In this document: piece after piece, positions 33,446-42,496 of the stretch
How the letters are laid out: every line of letters starts with the position of its first letter
Position numbering within the stretch: the stretch's first letter is position 1
DNA from: Chloroflexota bacterium
GTDB taxonomy: Bacteria; Chloroflexota; Anaerolineae; Aggregatilineales; Phototrophicaceae
Length of the DNA stretch: 64,000 nt
Direction: 5' to 3'
NCBI GenBank assembly: GCA_016223085.1
Contig: JACRPS010000003.1
Coordinates: 248,001 to 312,000, forward strand
The notes under the pieces: model-generated
The model's database searches: none
The model's input: only the letters and a program-made list of their open reading frames with translations
What the model was told of the DNA's origin: nothing
Position numbers and translations under genes: made by a program

Positions 33446-33856
33446 CTACCTCGCCGCGACTTCGATCTGCCGTCGCAGTTTGGCTGCGTCCGCCACGCCG
33501 TGATTCACCTCCAGCGGCTGGCCGTATTTATCGAGAATGAACGTGGTCGGCGCGGAGAACACGCCCCAGCGGTCGGCGGCGTCCGGGTCTTCAACGGCGT
33601 CCACCTTCACCACCTGCACGCCTTCGCCCAGTTCGGTTTTGAGCTTCGCCAGCGCCGGCTGCTGCTGTGTCTGGCACGGGATGCAGCCGGGCGTGGTGAA
33701 ATAAACAATCGCCGGCACGCCGGGTTTCAGGTCGTTCAGAATAGGGTCGGTTGGCGCGGCGTTTGCTGCCCGGCGCAGATTCATCCGCTTGAAAATGGTG
33801 TAAGCTGCTACGCCAAACGCCAGTACAACGAGGGTGATGAAAATTCTTTCGATCAT
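33446..33856 (-). CDS. Membrane-tethered thioredoxin-like protein
   Basis: 136 residues from the ATG at 33856, preceded by AGGAAA. An N-terminal membrane anchor (FITLVVLAFGVAAYTIF) is followed by a thioredoxin fold: YFTTPGCIPCQTQQQPAL (active site CIPC), VQVVKVDAVEDPDAAD, VFSAPTTFILDKYG. Orientation of the anchor is not decided by the sequence. The gene for a DUF4395 protein follows upstream (same strand, 59 bases away); such pairs of DUF4395 and thioredoxin are commonly co-located. It may reduce a sulfur-loaded carrier or supply electrons in the nearby sulfur-transfer cluster. Confidence 0.9.
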   Translation of the reverse strand: MIERIFITLVVLAFGVAAYTIFKRMNLRRAANAAPTDPILNDLKPGVPAIVYFTTPGCIPCQTQQQPALAKLKTELGEGVQVVKVDAVEDPDAADRWGVFSAPTTFILDKYGQPLEVNHGVADAAKLRRQIEVAAR

Positions 33857-33915
33857 GATTGTTTCCTGCCTCCTTCCCCTCTCCCTCAGGGAGAGGGGTA
33901 AGGGGTGAGGGCATC

Positions 33916-34374
33916 CTACCCCTCCACCGGCGCGCGGGTGAAGCCGGGCACGCCCAGGCGGTTTAACTGGTAATACATCCAGCAGCCCAGGCAGAAGTTC
34001 AGCCAGAAGTTCAGGTTTGCCAGCGCGATCACGACCCACACCAGCACCCAGGCGGGAGTCGGCACGCCCGCCAGCAGCAGCACGGTGGCGACGCCGTTCA
34101 TCAGCCCGCCCAGCAGTTGGGCGAAGCGGTGCGGTTCGGGGTTGTCGTTGATGACGTTCGGCCTGACGACACCCAGCGGCTTTATCACCCGCTGGTACAG
34201 CAGCCGGTACGGCGCGAACGGCGCGTCAAAGGCGCTTAAAAGCTGCGCGATGGCGACCAGCACCACCAGCAGCCAGCTATTCAGCACAAAGCCCAGCAGC
34301 AGCAGGATGATCGTCGCTGCCTGCCCGACTCGAAGCCCGGTTTGATCTACTTTCCGTAACGTCTCGGTTGCCAT
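33916..34374 (-). CDS. DUF4395 membrane protein
   Basis: 152 residues from the ATG at 34374, preceded by GGGGAAATCATC; the longer in-frame start at 34509 runs through repeat sequence and is rejected. Four membrane segments are visible. DUF4395 motifs are VNDNPEPHRFAQLLGG-like (INDNPEPHRFAQ, with NDNPEPHRF) and LNFCLGCWMY with a Cys pair. Family members often neighbour thioredoxin or sulfurtransferase genes and are suspected to handle disulfide or sulfur exchange in the membrane. This neighbourhood fits, but the reaction is not known. Confidence 0.88.
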   Translation of the reverse strand: MATETLRKVDQTGLRVGQAATIILLLLGFVLNSWLLVVLVAIAQLLSAFDAPFAPYRLLYQRVIKPLGVVRPNVINDNPEPHRFAQLLGGLMNGVATVLLLAGVPTPAWVLVWVVIALANLNFWLNFCLGCWMYYQLNRLGVPGFTRAPVEG

Positions 34375-34403
34375 GATGATTTCCCCACTCATTCGTTGTT
34401 CCC

Positions 34404-34430
34404 GTAGGGACATGGCCCGCCATGTCCCTG
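34404..34430. repeat. Family A intergenic palindrome
   Basis: GTAGGGACATGGC...GCCATGTCCCT copy. Confidence 0.8.
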
Positions 34431-34442
34431 CCGTTTGATCGT

Positions 34443-34475
34443 TGATCTTGGCGTTCTTGGCGTCTTGGCGGTTCA
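34443..34475. repeat. Family B CTTGGCG-type repeat that interrupts a GNAT gene
   Basis: CTTGGCGTTCTTGGCGTCTTGGCGGTT. It overlaps the end of the truncated acetyltransferase at 34473. Confidence 0.75.
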
Positions 34476-34808
34476 AAAAATCTGCCGTCCAATACCCTGC
34501 CCCTGACACTCCGGCAGCAGGTAGATTGCGTACAGTTCGGCGTCGTAATCAGACTGCTCGTCGCGCCCCGGCCCGCCAACCGTGAAGCCAACAGGCTGTC
34601 CGTTCTCGTCCTCCGCCACCAGCAGCACCGACTGTCGCTCCGGGTTGGTCAGATTGCCGCGCCACATCGCCTCGCGGCCTTCGTAAGTCAGACCATCCAG
34701 AAACGCCTGCGGCACGATCCCGGCATAAGTCGAGCGCCAGCTATCCACGTGAACGCGGGCAATCGCGGGCGCGTCGTCCGGCACAGCCACGCGAACAGTC
34801 GTCACCAC
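34473..34808 (-). pseudogene. GNAT-family acetyltransferase, 3'-truncated
   Basis: 111 residues, start GTG overlapping the stop of the sulfur-carrier gene (GTGGTGA). The N-terminal two thirds of a GNAT fold are intact: VRVAVPDDAPAIARVHVDSW, VLLVAEDENGQPVGFTVGG, YAIYLLPECQGQGIGRQIF. The frame then ends exactly where a family B repeat begins, so the last ~50 residues (final strand and helix) are missing. This looks like truncation by repeat insertion or deletion. It could still fold poorly; function is unlikely. Confidence 0.7.
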
Positions 34809-35077
34809 GAACCTCCCGCAATGCTCGGAATAATCCGCAGATTCGCGTCGGCTTCGATCTCCGTGTTCAGCCCGTCGAGGAAGCGTACGTCCTCATCGTC
34901 CAGAAACACGTTGACGAAGTTCCGCAGCTCGCCGCCGTTAAACAGGTGCGGGCGCAGTTCAGGGTAGCGCGCTGTCAGGTCTTCCAGCGCCGCGCCGACT
35001 GTCACGCCATTGACGTTCACCTGCGGCTGGCTGCCGGTATACACCCGCAGCGGGGTGGGAATTTTGATCGTTGCCAC
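34802..35077 (-). CDS. MoaD/ThiS-family sulfur carrier protein with C-terminal extension (GG-SW)
   Basis: 91 residues, GTG start at 35077 with AAGGAGAG upstream. Ubiquitin-like fold: VGAALEDLTARYPELRPHLF, LRNFVNVFLDDEDVRFLDGL, DANLRIIPSIAGG. Mature carriers end in Gly-Gly; here two more residues (Ser-Trp) follow. They would have to be cut to expose the Gly for adenylation by the MoeZ-like enzyme. A JAMM protease gene (38122-38550) lies in the same region, as in protein-thiocarboxylate-dependent cysteine/homocysteine pathways. It belongs to the CysO/HcyS type by context; ThiS or MoaD roles are less likely because no thi or moa genes are near. Confidence 0.82.
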   Translation of the reverse strand: MATIKIPTPLRVYTGSQPQVNVNGVTVGAALEDLTARYPELRPHLFNGGELRNFVNVFLDDEDVRFLDGLNTEIEADANLRIIPSIAGGSW

Positions 35078-35110
35078 TTACTTACTCTCCTTGCGTTACG
35101 CCGGTTGTCC

Positions 35111-35138
35111 GTAGGGACACGATATATCGTGTCCCTAC
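35111..35138. repeat. Family A palindrome that supplies the metX stop codon
   Basis: A perfect 28-bp palindrome GTAGGGACACGATA/TATCGTGTCCCTAC. On the minus strand, the metX stop TAG (35137-35135) lies inside it. An identical copy is at 36367-36394 on the other side of metX. Confidence 0.9.
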
Positions 35139-36328
35139 AGCGTCTTTTGTTTTTCCCACAGTCTATCCAGAAAGCCGCCGACGATGTGGGTCATCGTCTC
35201 CACTTCGACCAGAAACGAGTCGTGGCCGAACGTCGCTTCGATATGCACATGTTCGACCGCTTTACCCGCGTCCTGCAGCGCGTTGACCAGTTCCAGCGCC
35301 TGTTCTTTCGTGTACAGCCAGTCGCTGGAAATGCTGACGACCAGGAACGGGCACTGCGTCCGCGCGACGGCAGCGTGAATCGAGCCGTAGCCGTCGGCCA
35401 CGTCGTAGTAATCCAATGCTTTGGTGATGTACAGGTAGCTGTTGGCGTCGAAGCGTTCGACGAACTTCTGCCCCTGGTGCTGCAAATAGCTCTCGACCGC
35501 GAAATCAGTATCGAAGCCGTAAACCAGCCCGTTGCCGCTTTGTGTCCGGCGGCCAAACTTCTGCTCCAGCGAAGTTTCGCTCATGTAGGTGATGTGCCCA
35601 ACCATCCGCGCCACCGCCAGCCCTTTTTCCGGGCGCGGGCCGTGATAGTAATCCCCGCCGTTCCAGTTTGGGTCGGCGTAGATCGCCTGCCGCCCGATCT
35701 CATTAAAGGCGATATTCTGCGTGGACGAGCGCGGCGTGCTGGCGATAAACAGCACCGAGCCAACCCGTTCCGGATAATCCACCGCCCACTGGAGCGCCTG
35801 CATCCCGCCCATGCTGCCGCCCCCAACCGCAAACAGTTTCTCGATGCCCAGGAAGTCGAGCAGATGCCGCTGTGCCGCCACCATATCCTGCACCGTCACA
35901 AACGGGAAGCGCAGGCCGTAGGGTTTGCCGTCCGGCGCCAGCGACGACGGCCCGGTGCTGCCCTGGCAGCCGCCGATGACGTTGGCGCAAATTACAAAAA
36001 AGCGGTTTGTGTCGAACATCTTGCCCGGCCCAACCGCGTCATCCCACCACCCCGGCTTTTCCTCCGGGTCATCGGTGTAATACCCCGCCACGTGCGAGTC
36101 GCCGGACAGGGCATGGCAGATGAGGATGGCGTTGGAACGGTCCGCGTTCAGGCGGCCATAGGTTTCATAGGCCAGCGTGAAGCGCTCCAGCATTTCGCCG
36201 CTGCGCAGCGCCAGCGGCCTGTCGAAGTGAACGTACTGCCGCCGCACGATGCCCACCGAGTCAGGCTGGTAAGCGCGGCGAGGGGTACAGTCGGTTTTGG
36301 TCATAGGGTTAATCGGTATCGCAACCAT
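35135..36328 (-). CDS. metX: Homoserine O-acetyltransferase (MetX)
   Basis: 397 residues from the ATG at 36328, preceded by AGGAGA. MetX acylates homoserine with an acyl-CoA as the first step to methionine. The alpha/beta-hydrolase fold has the nucleophile motif GGGSMGGMQALQWA (Ser around residue 160), an Asp region (SSDWLYTKEQALE), and the His in GHDSFLVEVETM. NVIGGCQGSTGPSS is characteristic of this family. The start at 36355 is possible but has a poorer site. Acyl donor (acetyl versus succinyl) cannot be read off without specific residue analysis. It pairs with the MetY gene upstream, and both sit next to a sulfur carrier gene. Confidence 0.93.
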   Translation of the reverse strand: MVAIPINPMTKTDCTPRRAYQPDSVGIVRRQYVHFDRPLALRSGEMLERFTLAYETYGRLNADRSNAILICHALSGDSHVAGYYTDDPEEKPGWWDDAVGPGKMFDTNRFFVICANVIGGCQGSTGPSSLAPDGKPYGLRFPFVTVQDMVAAQRHLLDFLGIEKLFAVGGGSMGGMQALQWAVDYPERVGSVLFIASTPRSSTQNIAFNEIGRQAIYADPNWNGGDYYHGPRPEKGLAVARMVGHITYMSETSLEQKFGRRTQSGNGLVYGFDTDFAVESYLQHQGQKFVERFDANSYLYITKALDYYDVADGYGSIHAAVARTQCPFLVVSISSDWLYTKEQALELVNALQDAGKAVEHVHIEATFGHDSFLVEVETMTHIVGGFLDRLWEKQKTL

Positions 36329-36366
36329 GCTGCTTCGTTCTCCTGTTGACCTCACCTTTTATTGAT

Positions 36367-36394
36367 GTAGGGACACGATATATCGTGTCCCTAC
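36367..36394. repeat. Family A palindrome, identical to 35111-35138
   Basis: Perfect 28-bp palindrome between metX and metY, identical to the copy downstream of metX. Confidence 0.9.
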
Positions 36395-36413
36395 AGGTGA
36401 GGACAGCGCCAGC

Positions 36414-37781
<1,368 letters not shown>

Positions 37782-37862
37782 TTAATTCGGTTAGGTGGTG
37801 TAGGAAACGCGCGGTTACAGCCTGTGATATACCCGTTGCCGGAAGTCCTCAGCGGCCAGCAT

Positions 37863-37944
37863 CCTGTAGTCTGTAGTCTTCAGTCTATAGTCTTCAGTCT
37901 GTAGCTTCTTGACTGATGACTGGCGACTGACGACTGATGACTTC
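37863..37944. repeat. Family C GACTG/CAGTC repeat array
   Basis: Degenerate tandem units such as CTGTAGTCTTCAGTC and GACTGATGACTGGCGACTGACGACTG. A related array is at 62268-62341. Confidence 0.75.
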
Positions 37945-38049
37945 TCGCATGTTGAACGCTGACGGCTAACATCGTCGGTGTCACCGCGCCCGGTGTCTGC
38001 TGCTGGTTATATTCGATAGCGTTTCTCCTGTGTTTATCCTGACAGTGCT

Positions 38050-38121
38050 GCTAAAAGGCTTTTGGCTTTTAGCGATTAGCATTTGGCTTCTGGCAAAATG
38101 CTAACGGCTAACAGCCAACCG
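38050..38121. repeat. Family D AGCCAAAAGC/GCTAATCGC repeat array
   Basis: Short units built on GGCTTTTGGCTTTTAGCGATTAGC and GCTAACGGCTAACAGCCAAC, just downstream of the JAMM gene. Confidence 0.7.
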
Positions 38122-38550
38122 CTAATCCCCAACCGCCAGTTCCTCCGCCTCAAACGCCGTCCGGTCGGGCCGCAGCCGCCACGCCCGCATCTCCCCTGCT
38201 CTGGCCTCCTGCACCTCCGTGATCAGATACACAAAGTGCGGTAGTGCATGGTCGCGGTCGTACACCGACGGCACAGCCGGCGAATCCGGGTGGCTGTGGT
38301 AATAACCCACCAGCGCCAGCCCGCGCGCGTCGGCTTCGTCTTCCAGCCGCGCCCAGTCCTGCGGCGTCATGGCATAGCGGTGGTACTGTTCCTCGGCGGC
38401 GAACACGTTCTGTATCTGAATCGTCTCGGTAATCCGCACGTCCCCGTTATGCAGCGTCCCCAGCAGGAAGCCGCCGCCCTCGTTCGGGTAGGTCGCCTCC
38501 AGATGGCGGAAAATAGTCTCTTGCAGCGAACGATGCAGATTCACAGCCAT
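38122..38550 (-). CDS. JAMM/Mov34 metallopeptidase (Mec+/HcyD-like)
   Basis: 142 residues from the ATG at 38550, preceded by GGAGCG; longer in-frame starts are rejected. The JAMM zinc site is complete: E24 in YPNEGGGFLLG, H85 and H87 in YYHSHPDSPAVPS, D98 in YDRDH, plus S95. This layout is that of Mec+ from Mycobacterium, which frees cysteine from CysO, and of HcyD, which trims a sulfur carrier. Linked to a MoaD/ThiS-like protein with residues after GG, it probably processes that carrier or its amino-acid adduct. Other JAMM substrates cannot be excluded. Confidence 0.88.
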   Translation of the reverse strand: MAVNLHRSLQETIFRHLEATYPNEGGGFLLGTLHNGDVRITETIQIQNVFAAEEQYHRYAMTPQDWARLEDEADARGLALVGYYHSHPDSPAVPSVYDRDHALPHFVYLITEVQEARAGEMRAWRLRPDRTAFEAEELAVGD

Positions 38551-38565
38551 GTTTGTTTTCGCTCC

Positions 38566-38590
38566 GTAGGGGACGGCATGCCGTGCCCCT
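38566..38590. repeat. Family A intergenic palindrome
   Basis: GTAGGGGACGGC...GCCGTGCCCCT copy upstream of the JAMM gene. Confidence 0.8.
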
Positions 38591-38891
38591 GCCACTTCGT
38601 CCAACACAAACAAAAAGCGCCAGCCCAGTTCGGGGTGGCGCTTGCCTTCTGCCTCGCTGCGGCTGGTCTTCAGCCGCGTGTCCGCCCGCCCTGGGAATCG
38701 AAACAGCCCTGCATACACATGCACATCATACAGGGCATGGCCTCAGGATTCAGGGTGGGGAAACGGTTCACGTCGTTCATAATCGCAAAGCCTAACATGC
38801 TTTTTACCAGAATGCAAGAGTCCGAAATGAGAATTTGAAAAATGGTTTTACCGCGCATGGAACTTCCAAACGGGCACGTCCGTATAAAGAC

Positions 38892-38919
38892 GTAGGGACA
38901 CGGCATGCCGTGTCCCTAC
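38892..38919. repeat. Family A intergenic palindrome, perfect copy
   Basis: Perfect 28-bp palindrome with arms GTAGGGACACGGCA and TGCCGTGTCCCTAC, upstream of the rhomboid gene. Confidence 0.9.
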
Positions 38920-38955
38920 AGTACCATCTGTGACAAGCGGGAAAGGACTGTTTCC

Positions 38956-39648
38956 ATGATTCCGGTTAAAACGCTCCAGCCGGTTCGCAGCAAGGCTTAT
39001 GTCACCTACGGCCTGATCGCGCTCAACGGCCTGATTTTCCTGTGGCAGCTTACGTTGTCCCAGCCCCAGCTTAAGGACACCTATTATGCTCTGGCTGCCG
39101 TCCCCTGCGAAATTTCGCGCAACCTGCTGTCGGTGGAAACGCTGCTGGACATCTTCCGCAGCATGTTTTTACACGGCAGTTGGGCGCACCTGGTTGCGAA
39201 TATGACTTTCCTGTGGATCTTTGGCCGCAACGTGGAAGACTATTTCGGCCACCGCAGGTTTTTCCTGCTGTACGTCGCCACCGGCTTCCTCGCCGCGCTG
39301 ACCGAGGTGGTCATCAACACCGGCCTGTGCGTGCCACTGGTGGGCGCCAGCGGCGCGATTGCCGGCGTGCTCGGCGCCTATCTGATTCTCTACCCCGGTT
39401 CGCGGGTGAAGATCATGGTGATCTTCTTCCGCTTTTTCCCGCGCTTTTACAACATCCCGGCGCTGGTGGTGCTTGGGCTGTGGTTTGTCATCCAGTTGTT
39501 TAACGGCATCGCCTCGCTGGGCGTAACCACCCTCGGCGGCGGGGTCGCGTTTTTCGCGCATATCGGCGGCTTTATCGCCGGGCTGGTCGCCACGTTTTTC
39601 TACCTGATGTTTAACCCCCCGCCCGACCGCACCGTGTATACGGATTAG
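38956..39648 (+). CDS. Rhomboid-family intramembrane serine protease
   Basis: 230 residues from the ATG at 38956, preceded by GAAAGGA. Six to seven membrane segments. The catalytic dyad is Ser132 in GASGAIAG (130-137) and His202 in AHIGGFIAG. The HGSWAHLVANMTFLWIFG segment (residues 73-90) supplies the conserved His and Asn of the oxyanion site. It cleaves membrane-spanning substrates within the bilayer; its substrate here is unknown. No accessory domain is fused. It is divergent from the JAMM gene. Confidence 0.93.
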   Translation: MIPVKTLQPVRSKAYVTYGLIALNGLIFLWQLTLSQPQLKDTYYALAAVPCEISRNLLSVETLLDIFRSMFLHGSWAHLVANMTFLWIFGRNVEDYFGHRRFFLLYVATGFLAALTEVVINTGLCVPLVGASGAIAGVLGAYLILYPGSRVKIMVIFFRFFPRFYNIPALVVLGLWFVIQLFNGIASLGVTTLGGGVAFFAHIGGFIAGLVATFFYLMFNPPPDRTVYTD

Positions 39649-39668
39649 TTCTCAATGCTGAACCCACC

Positions 39669-39696
39669 GTTGGGACACGACAGGTCGTGTCCCAAC
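39669..39696. repeat. Family A element, GTTGGGACA variant
   Basis: GTTGGGACACGAC...GTCGTGTCCCAAC just after the rhomboid gene. Confidence 0.8.
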
Positions 39697-39821
39697 ATTC
39701 GGGATTTTATCAACAAACGTAAATTCCCCGCCAGATCGCTTCGGTAATACTGGCAGAACTCCGCTGTCTTCTATACCATAAGACGACTGTACTGACTGCC
39801 CCATCATAAAAAGGCAAGACC

Positions 39822-40712
39822 ATGCGCCGTCTTCTGTTTTATTTGCTCATGTTGTCCCTCGCGGCCATCCCTGCCGCCGCGCGGCTGCAAACGGCAACAA
39901 CTATGGCCGCGCGGCAGCCGCCGGCAACCCTTGATGCGACGCCAGCAGTGACACCGGAGGCCACCGCCGAGCCGGTCGAACTCCTCGTGCCGGAAGTGCT
40001 GGACACTTTCCCGCACGATCCGGCCAGCTTCCTGCAGGGACTGGTGCTGCATGACGGCCTGTTTTACGAAAGCGCCGGACAGTACGGCCAGTCGTCGCTG
40101 CGGCAGGTTGAGCCGGAAACGGGCGACGTGCTCCGGCGGGTGGATGTGCCGGCGCAGTACTTCGCGGAAGGGCTGGCGCTGGTGGATGACCGGCTGATTC
40201 AGATCACGTGGAAGGAACAGACCGCGCTGGTGTACGATCTGGAAACCTTTGAGCAGGTGGACACCTTCACCTATGAAGGCGAAGGCTGGGGGCTGTGTTA
40301 TGACGGCGACCGGCTTTACATGAGCGATGGCACGGACACCCTGACCATCCGCGACCCGGAAACATTTGAAGTTACCGGCGACCTGACGGTCATGCTGGAA
40401 GGCCAGCCGGTTAGCGCATGGAGCTTCCAGGGCAGCCCGCTTGATCTGCTGAACGAACTGGAATGTGTGGGCGACGACATTTACGCCAACATCTGGCAGA
40501 CCGATCTGATCGCGCGGATTGATAAAACCACCGGCAGCATAACGGCGATGATTTACGCCGGCGACCTGCTCACGCCGGAAGAACGGCAGGCGCTGTTTGC
40601 CCAGGGCGGTGTTCTAAACGGCATCGCCTACGATCCCGACGACGACACGTTTTACATCACCGGCAAGCGATGGCCGAAACTGTTTAAGGTGCGCTTCGTA
40701 CCGGCAGAATAA
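39822..40712 (+). CDS. Glutaminyl-peptide cyclotransferase (plant/bacterial QC type), secreted
   Basis: 296 residues. A signal peptide (RRLLFYLLMLSLAAIPAAA) is followed by a Pro/Thr-rich stretch and the beta-propeller core. Seen: FPHDPASFLQGLVLHDG, FYESAGQYGQSSLRQV, YFAEGLALVDDRLIQITWKE, VDTFTYEGEGWGLCYDGDRL, MSDGTDTL, ELECVGDDIYANIWQTDLIA and GIAYDPDDDTFYITGKRWP. These are features of the plant-type glutaminyl cyclase family (PF05096). It converts N-terminal Gln to pyroglutamate on exported peptides. The ATG at 39822 follows AAAAAGGCAAGACC. Confidence 0.92.
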   Translation: MRRLLFYLLMLSLAAIPAAARLQTATTMAARQPPATLDATPAVTPEATAEPVELLVPEVLDTFPHDPASFLQGLVLHDGLFYESAGQYGQSSLRQVEPETGDVLRRVDVPAQYFAEGLALVDDRLIQITWKEQTALVYDLETFEQVDTFTYEGEGWGLCYDGDRLYMSDGTDTLTIRDPETFEVTGDLTVMLEGQPVSAWSFQGSPLDLLNELECVGDDIYANIWQTDLIARIDKTTGSITAMIYAGDLLTPEERQALFAQGGVLNGIAYDPDDDTFYITGKRWPKLFKVRFVPAE

Positions 40713-40726
40713 TCGCTGGCGGCGCG

Positions 40727-40752
40727 CCGTTAGCATCCGGCTTTTGGCAGCG
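40727..40752. repeat. Family D repeat fragment
   Basis: GTTAGCATCCGGCTTTTGGCAGCG between the cyclotransferase and antiporter genes. Confidence 0.45.
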
Positions 40753-40812
40753 AACGCCAGCCGACCGCCCGACGAATCAAGACTGATCGCGTCATATGGA
40801 AACGAGGTTACG

Positions 40813-42057
40813 ATGGAGAATAGCCCCGTGATCGCCCTGTTCCTCGTGCTGGGCATCATTATTCTCACCGCGCGTGTCGGCGGGTCGCTGGCGCGCCGGT
40901 TTGACCAGCCGCGTGTGCTGGGGGAACTGGTTGTCGGCGTGCTGCTCGGCCCGACGCTGCTGGACCTGCTGCACACCTCCGTTTTTGGCATCGAAGCGGC
41001 ACACCTTGAAGAAACAGTGTTTGAACTGGCCGAGTTGGGCGTCCTGCTGCTGATGTTTAAGGTCGGGTTGGACGTTCATCTAAGCGAACTGGCAAAAGTT
41101 GGCAAGGTAGCGCTGCTGGCCGGTGTCCTCGGCGCAGTGGTGCCGGTGGCGTTTGCGCTGCCATTGGCACTGGCATTTGGCTATTCCTGGGAAACGGGAC
41201 TGTTCGCCGGCGTGACACTGGCGGCCACATCGGTCAGCATCTCGGCGCAGGTGCTGCTGGAACTGGGCGTGTTGCAAACGAAAGAAGGTAACGCACTGCT
41301 GGCAACAGCGCTGATTGACGACGTGGTTGCCATCCTGCTGGTCTCGTTGACCATCGCCATTACCGGCTCGCAGGCGAGTGTTGCTCCGGGCGATTTGGTG
41401 CTGATCGTTGTCCGCATGGCAGCTTACATCGGCATCGCCTTTGCCATCGCCTGGTTTCTGCTGCCGCGCGCTATCACCTGGGTGCATCATCACCCGGAAG
41501 CGTCGCAGTCCTATGGTGTTCCGGCCTTTGCCCTCATTCTGGCGCTGGTGTTTGGCTGGTCGGCGGAGTATTTCGGCGGCATTGCCACCATCACCGGCGC
41601 GTTCATCGCCGGCGTTGGCCTCAGCCGAGCGCGGGAGGCCATCAAGCGCCCGATTGACATGGTGATTTCCAGTATTGCCTATGCTTTCCTGGTGCCGATC
41701 TTCTTTGTCAGCGTCGGGCTGCATGTGGATCTCAGCCAGTTCCCGCTGGCGGCGCTGCCGTTTGCGGCGCTGCTGCTGCTGATCGCAGTTATATCGAAGC
41801 TGATTGGCTGCGGTGGCGGCGCAAAACTGGGTGGGTTTACCAACCTCGAGTCGCTCCGTCTGGGCGTGTGTATGATCTCGCGCGGCGAAGTCGGCCTGAT
41901 TATCGCGTCGCTGGGCGTAAGCAGCGGCGTGCTATCGCCGCAGGAGCCAGTGTTTGCTACGCTGTTTCTGGTAATATTGCTATCAACGGTCCTCACGCCA
42001 CCGCTGGTGCGGCGGGTGTTTCAGGAGCGCCAGCCGGCGGTAACAGAAGGGGTTTGA
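40813..42057 (+). CDS. Cation:proton antiporter, CPA2 family
   Basis: 414 residues from the ATG at 40813; ACGAGG is upstream. About 12 membrane segments. Family features: RFDQPRVLGELVVGVLLGPT near the start, LLLMFKVGLDVHLSEL, ALIDDVVAILLV (with the ion-binding Asp pair), GAFIAGVGLSRAREAI, FFVSVGLHVDL, and MISRGEVGLIIASLGVSSGV. There is no C-terminal RCK/TrkA domain. It probably exchanges Na+ or K+ for protons. Three bases after its stop begins a small PII-like gene, so the two are co-translated and that protein may sense nucleotides for the antiporter. Confidence 0.93.
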   Translation: MENSPVIALFLVLGIIILTARVGGSLARRFDQPRVLGELVVGVLLGPTLLDLLHTSVFGIEAAHLEETVFELAELGVLLLMFKVGLDVHLSELAKVGKVALLAGVLGAVVPVAFALPLALAFGYSWETGLFAGVTLAATSVSISAQVLLELGVLQTKEGNALLATALIDDVVAILLVSLTIAITGSQASVAPGDLVLIVVRMAAYIGIAFAIAWFLLPRAITWVHHHPEASQSYGVPAFALILALVFGWSAEYFGGIATITGAFIAGVGLSRAREAIKRPIDMVISSIAYAFLVPIFFVSVGLHVDLSQFPLAALPFAALLLLIAVISKLIGCGGGAKLGGFTNLESLRLGVCMISRGEVGLIIASLGVSSGVLSPQEPVFATLFLVILLSTVLTPPLVRRVFQERQPAVTEGV

Positions 42058-42060
42058 CGG

Positions 42061-42423
42061 ATGCAAAAGCTGGTTATTCTCATCACGTCGCGGGTGGAAG
42101 ACTGCCATTCCGTCGGCGAAGCCTGGCAGAAGGCGGGCGCGCCCGGGGTAACGTTGATCGAAAGTTTCGGGTTGCGCCGCCTGCAGGAAGCATCGGATTC
42201 CCTGGAGGTACTGCCGGGGATGATGTCCATGCTGGAAATTCTGCGTGAAAATGACGAAATCAAAAGCGTTACCCTGGTGTCGGTTGTGGAAGAAGCACAA
42301 GTGGAGGGGATCATTAGTGCGACCGAGGGTGTTCTCGGCGACCTGCATCAGCCCAACACTGGCGTGCTGTTTGTGATTGACGTGGAACGCGCGGTTGGCC
42401 TGCGCGATCATAGCAAAGGCTAA
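42061..42423 (+). CDS. Small PII-like protein linked to antiporter
   Basis: 120 residues; AAGGGG in the end of the antiporter gene precedes the ATG. The sequence pattern is a ferredoxin-like PII fold: KLVILITSRVEDCHSVGEAW, GAPGVTLIESFGLRRLQEA, then DEIKSVTLVSVVEEAQVEGI and TGVLFVIDVERAVGLRDHSK. PII-like proteins bind adenine nucleotides or c-di-AMP and regulate transporters by contact. The gene pair is likely an antiporter and its nucleotide-sensing regulator. The family call is by pattern; no classical T-loop uridylylation Tyr is seen. Confidence 0.65.
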   Translation: MQKLVILITSRVEDCHSVGEAWQKAGAPGVTLIESFGLRRLQEASDSLEVLPGMMSMLEILRENDEIKSVTLVSVVEEAQVEGIISATEGVLGDLHQPNTGVLFVIDVERAVGLRDHSKG

Positions 42424-42459
42424 ATCGCTGTCAGGCGCAGCGGCGTCGGGTAACAATGC

Positions 42460-42485
42460 GTGGGGCGCAGTGTGCTGCGCCCTAC
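42460..42485. repeat. Family A element
   Basis: GTGGGGCGCAG...CTGCGCCCTAC between convergent genes. Confidence 0.75.
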
Positions 42486-42496
42486 AGACAGAATGG

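Noticed and set aside
37863-37944. Possible CRISPR array
   Set aside because: Units are short, degenerate and contiguous, without constant repeats or unique spacers, and no cas genes are nearby.
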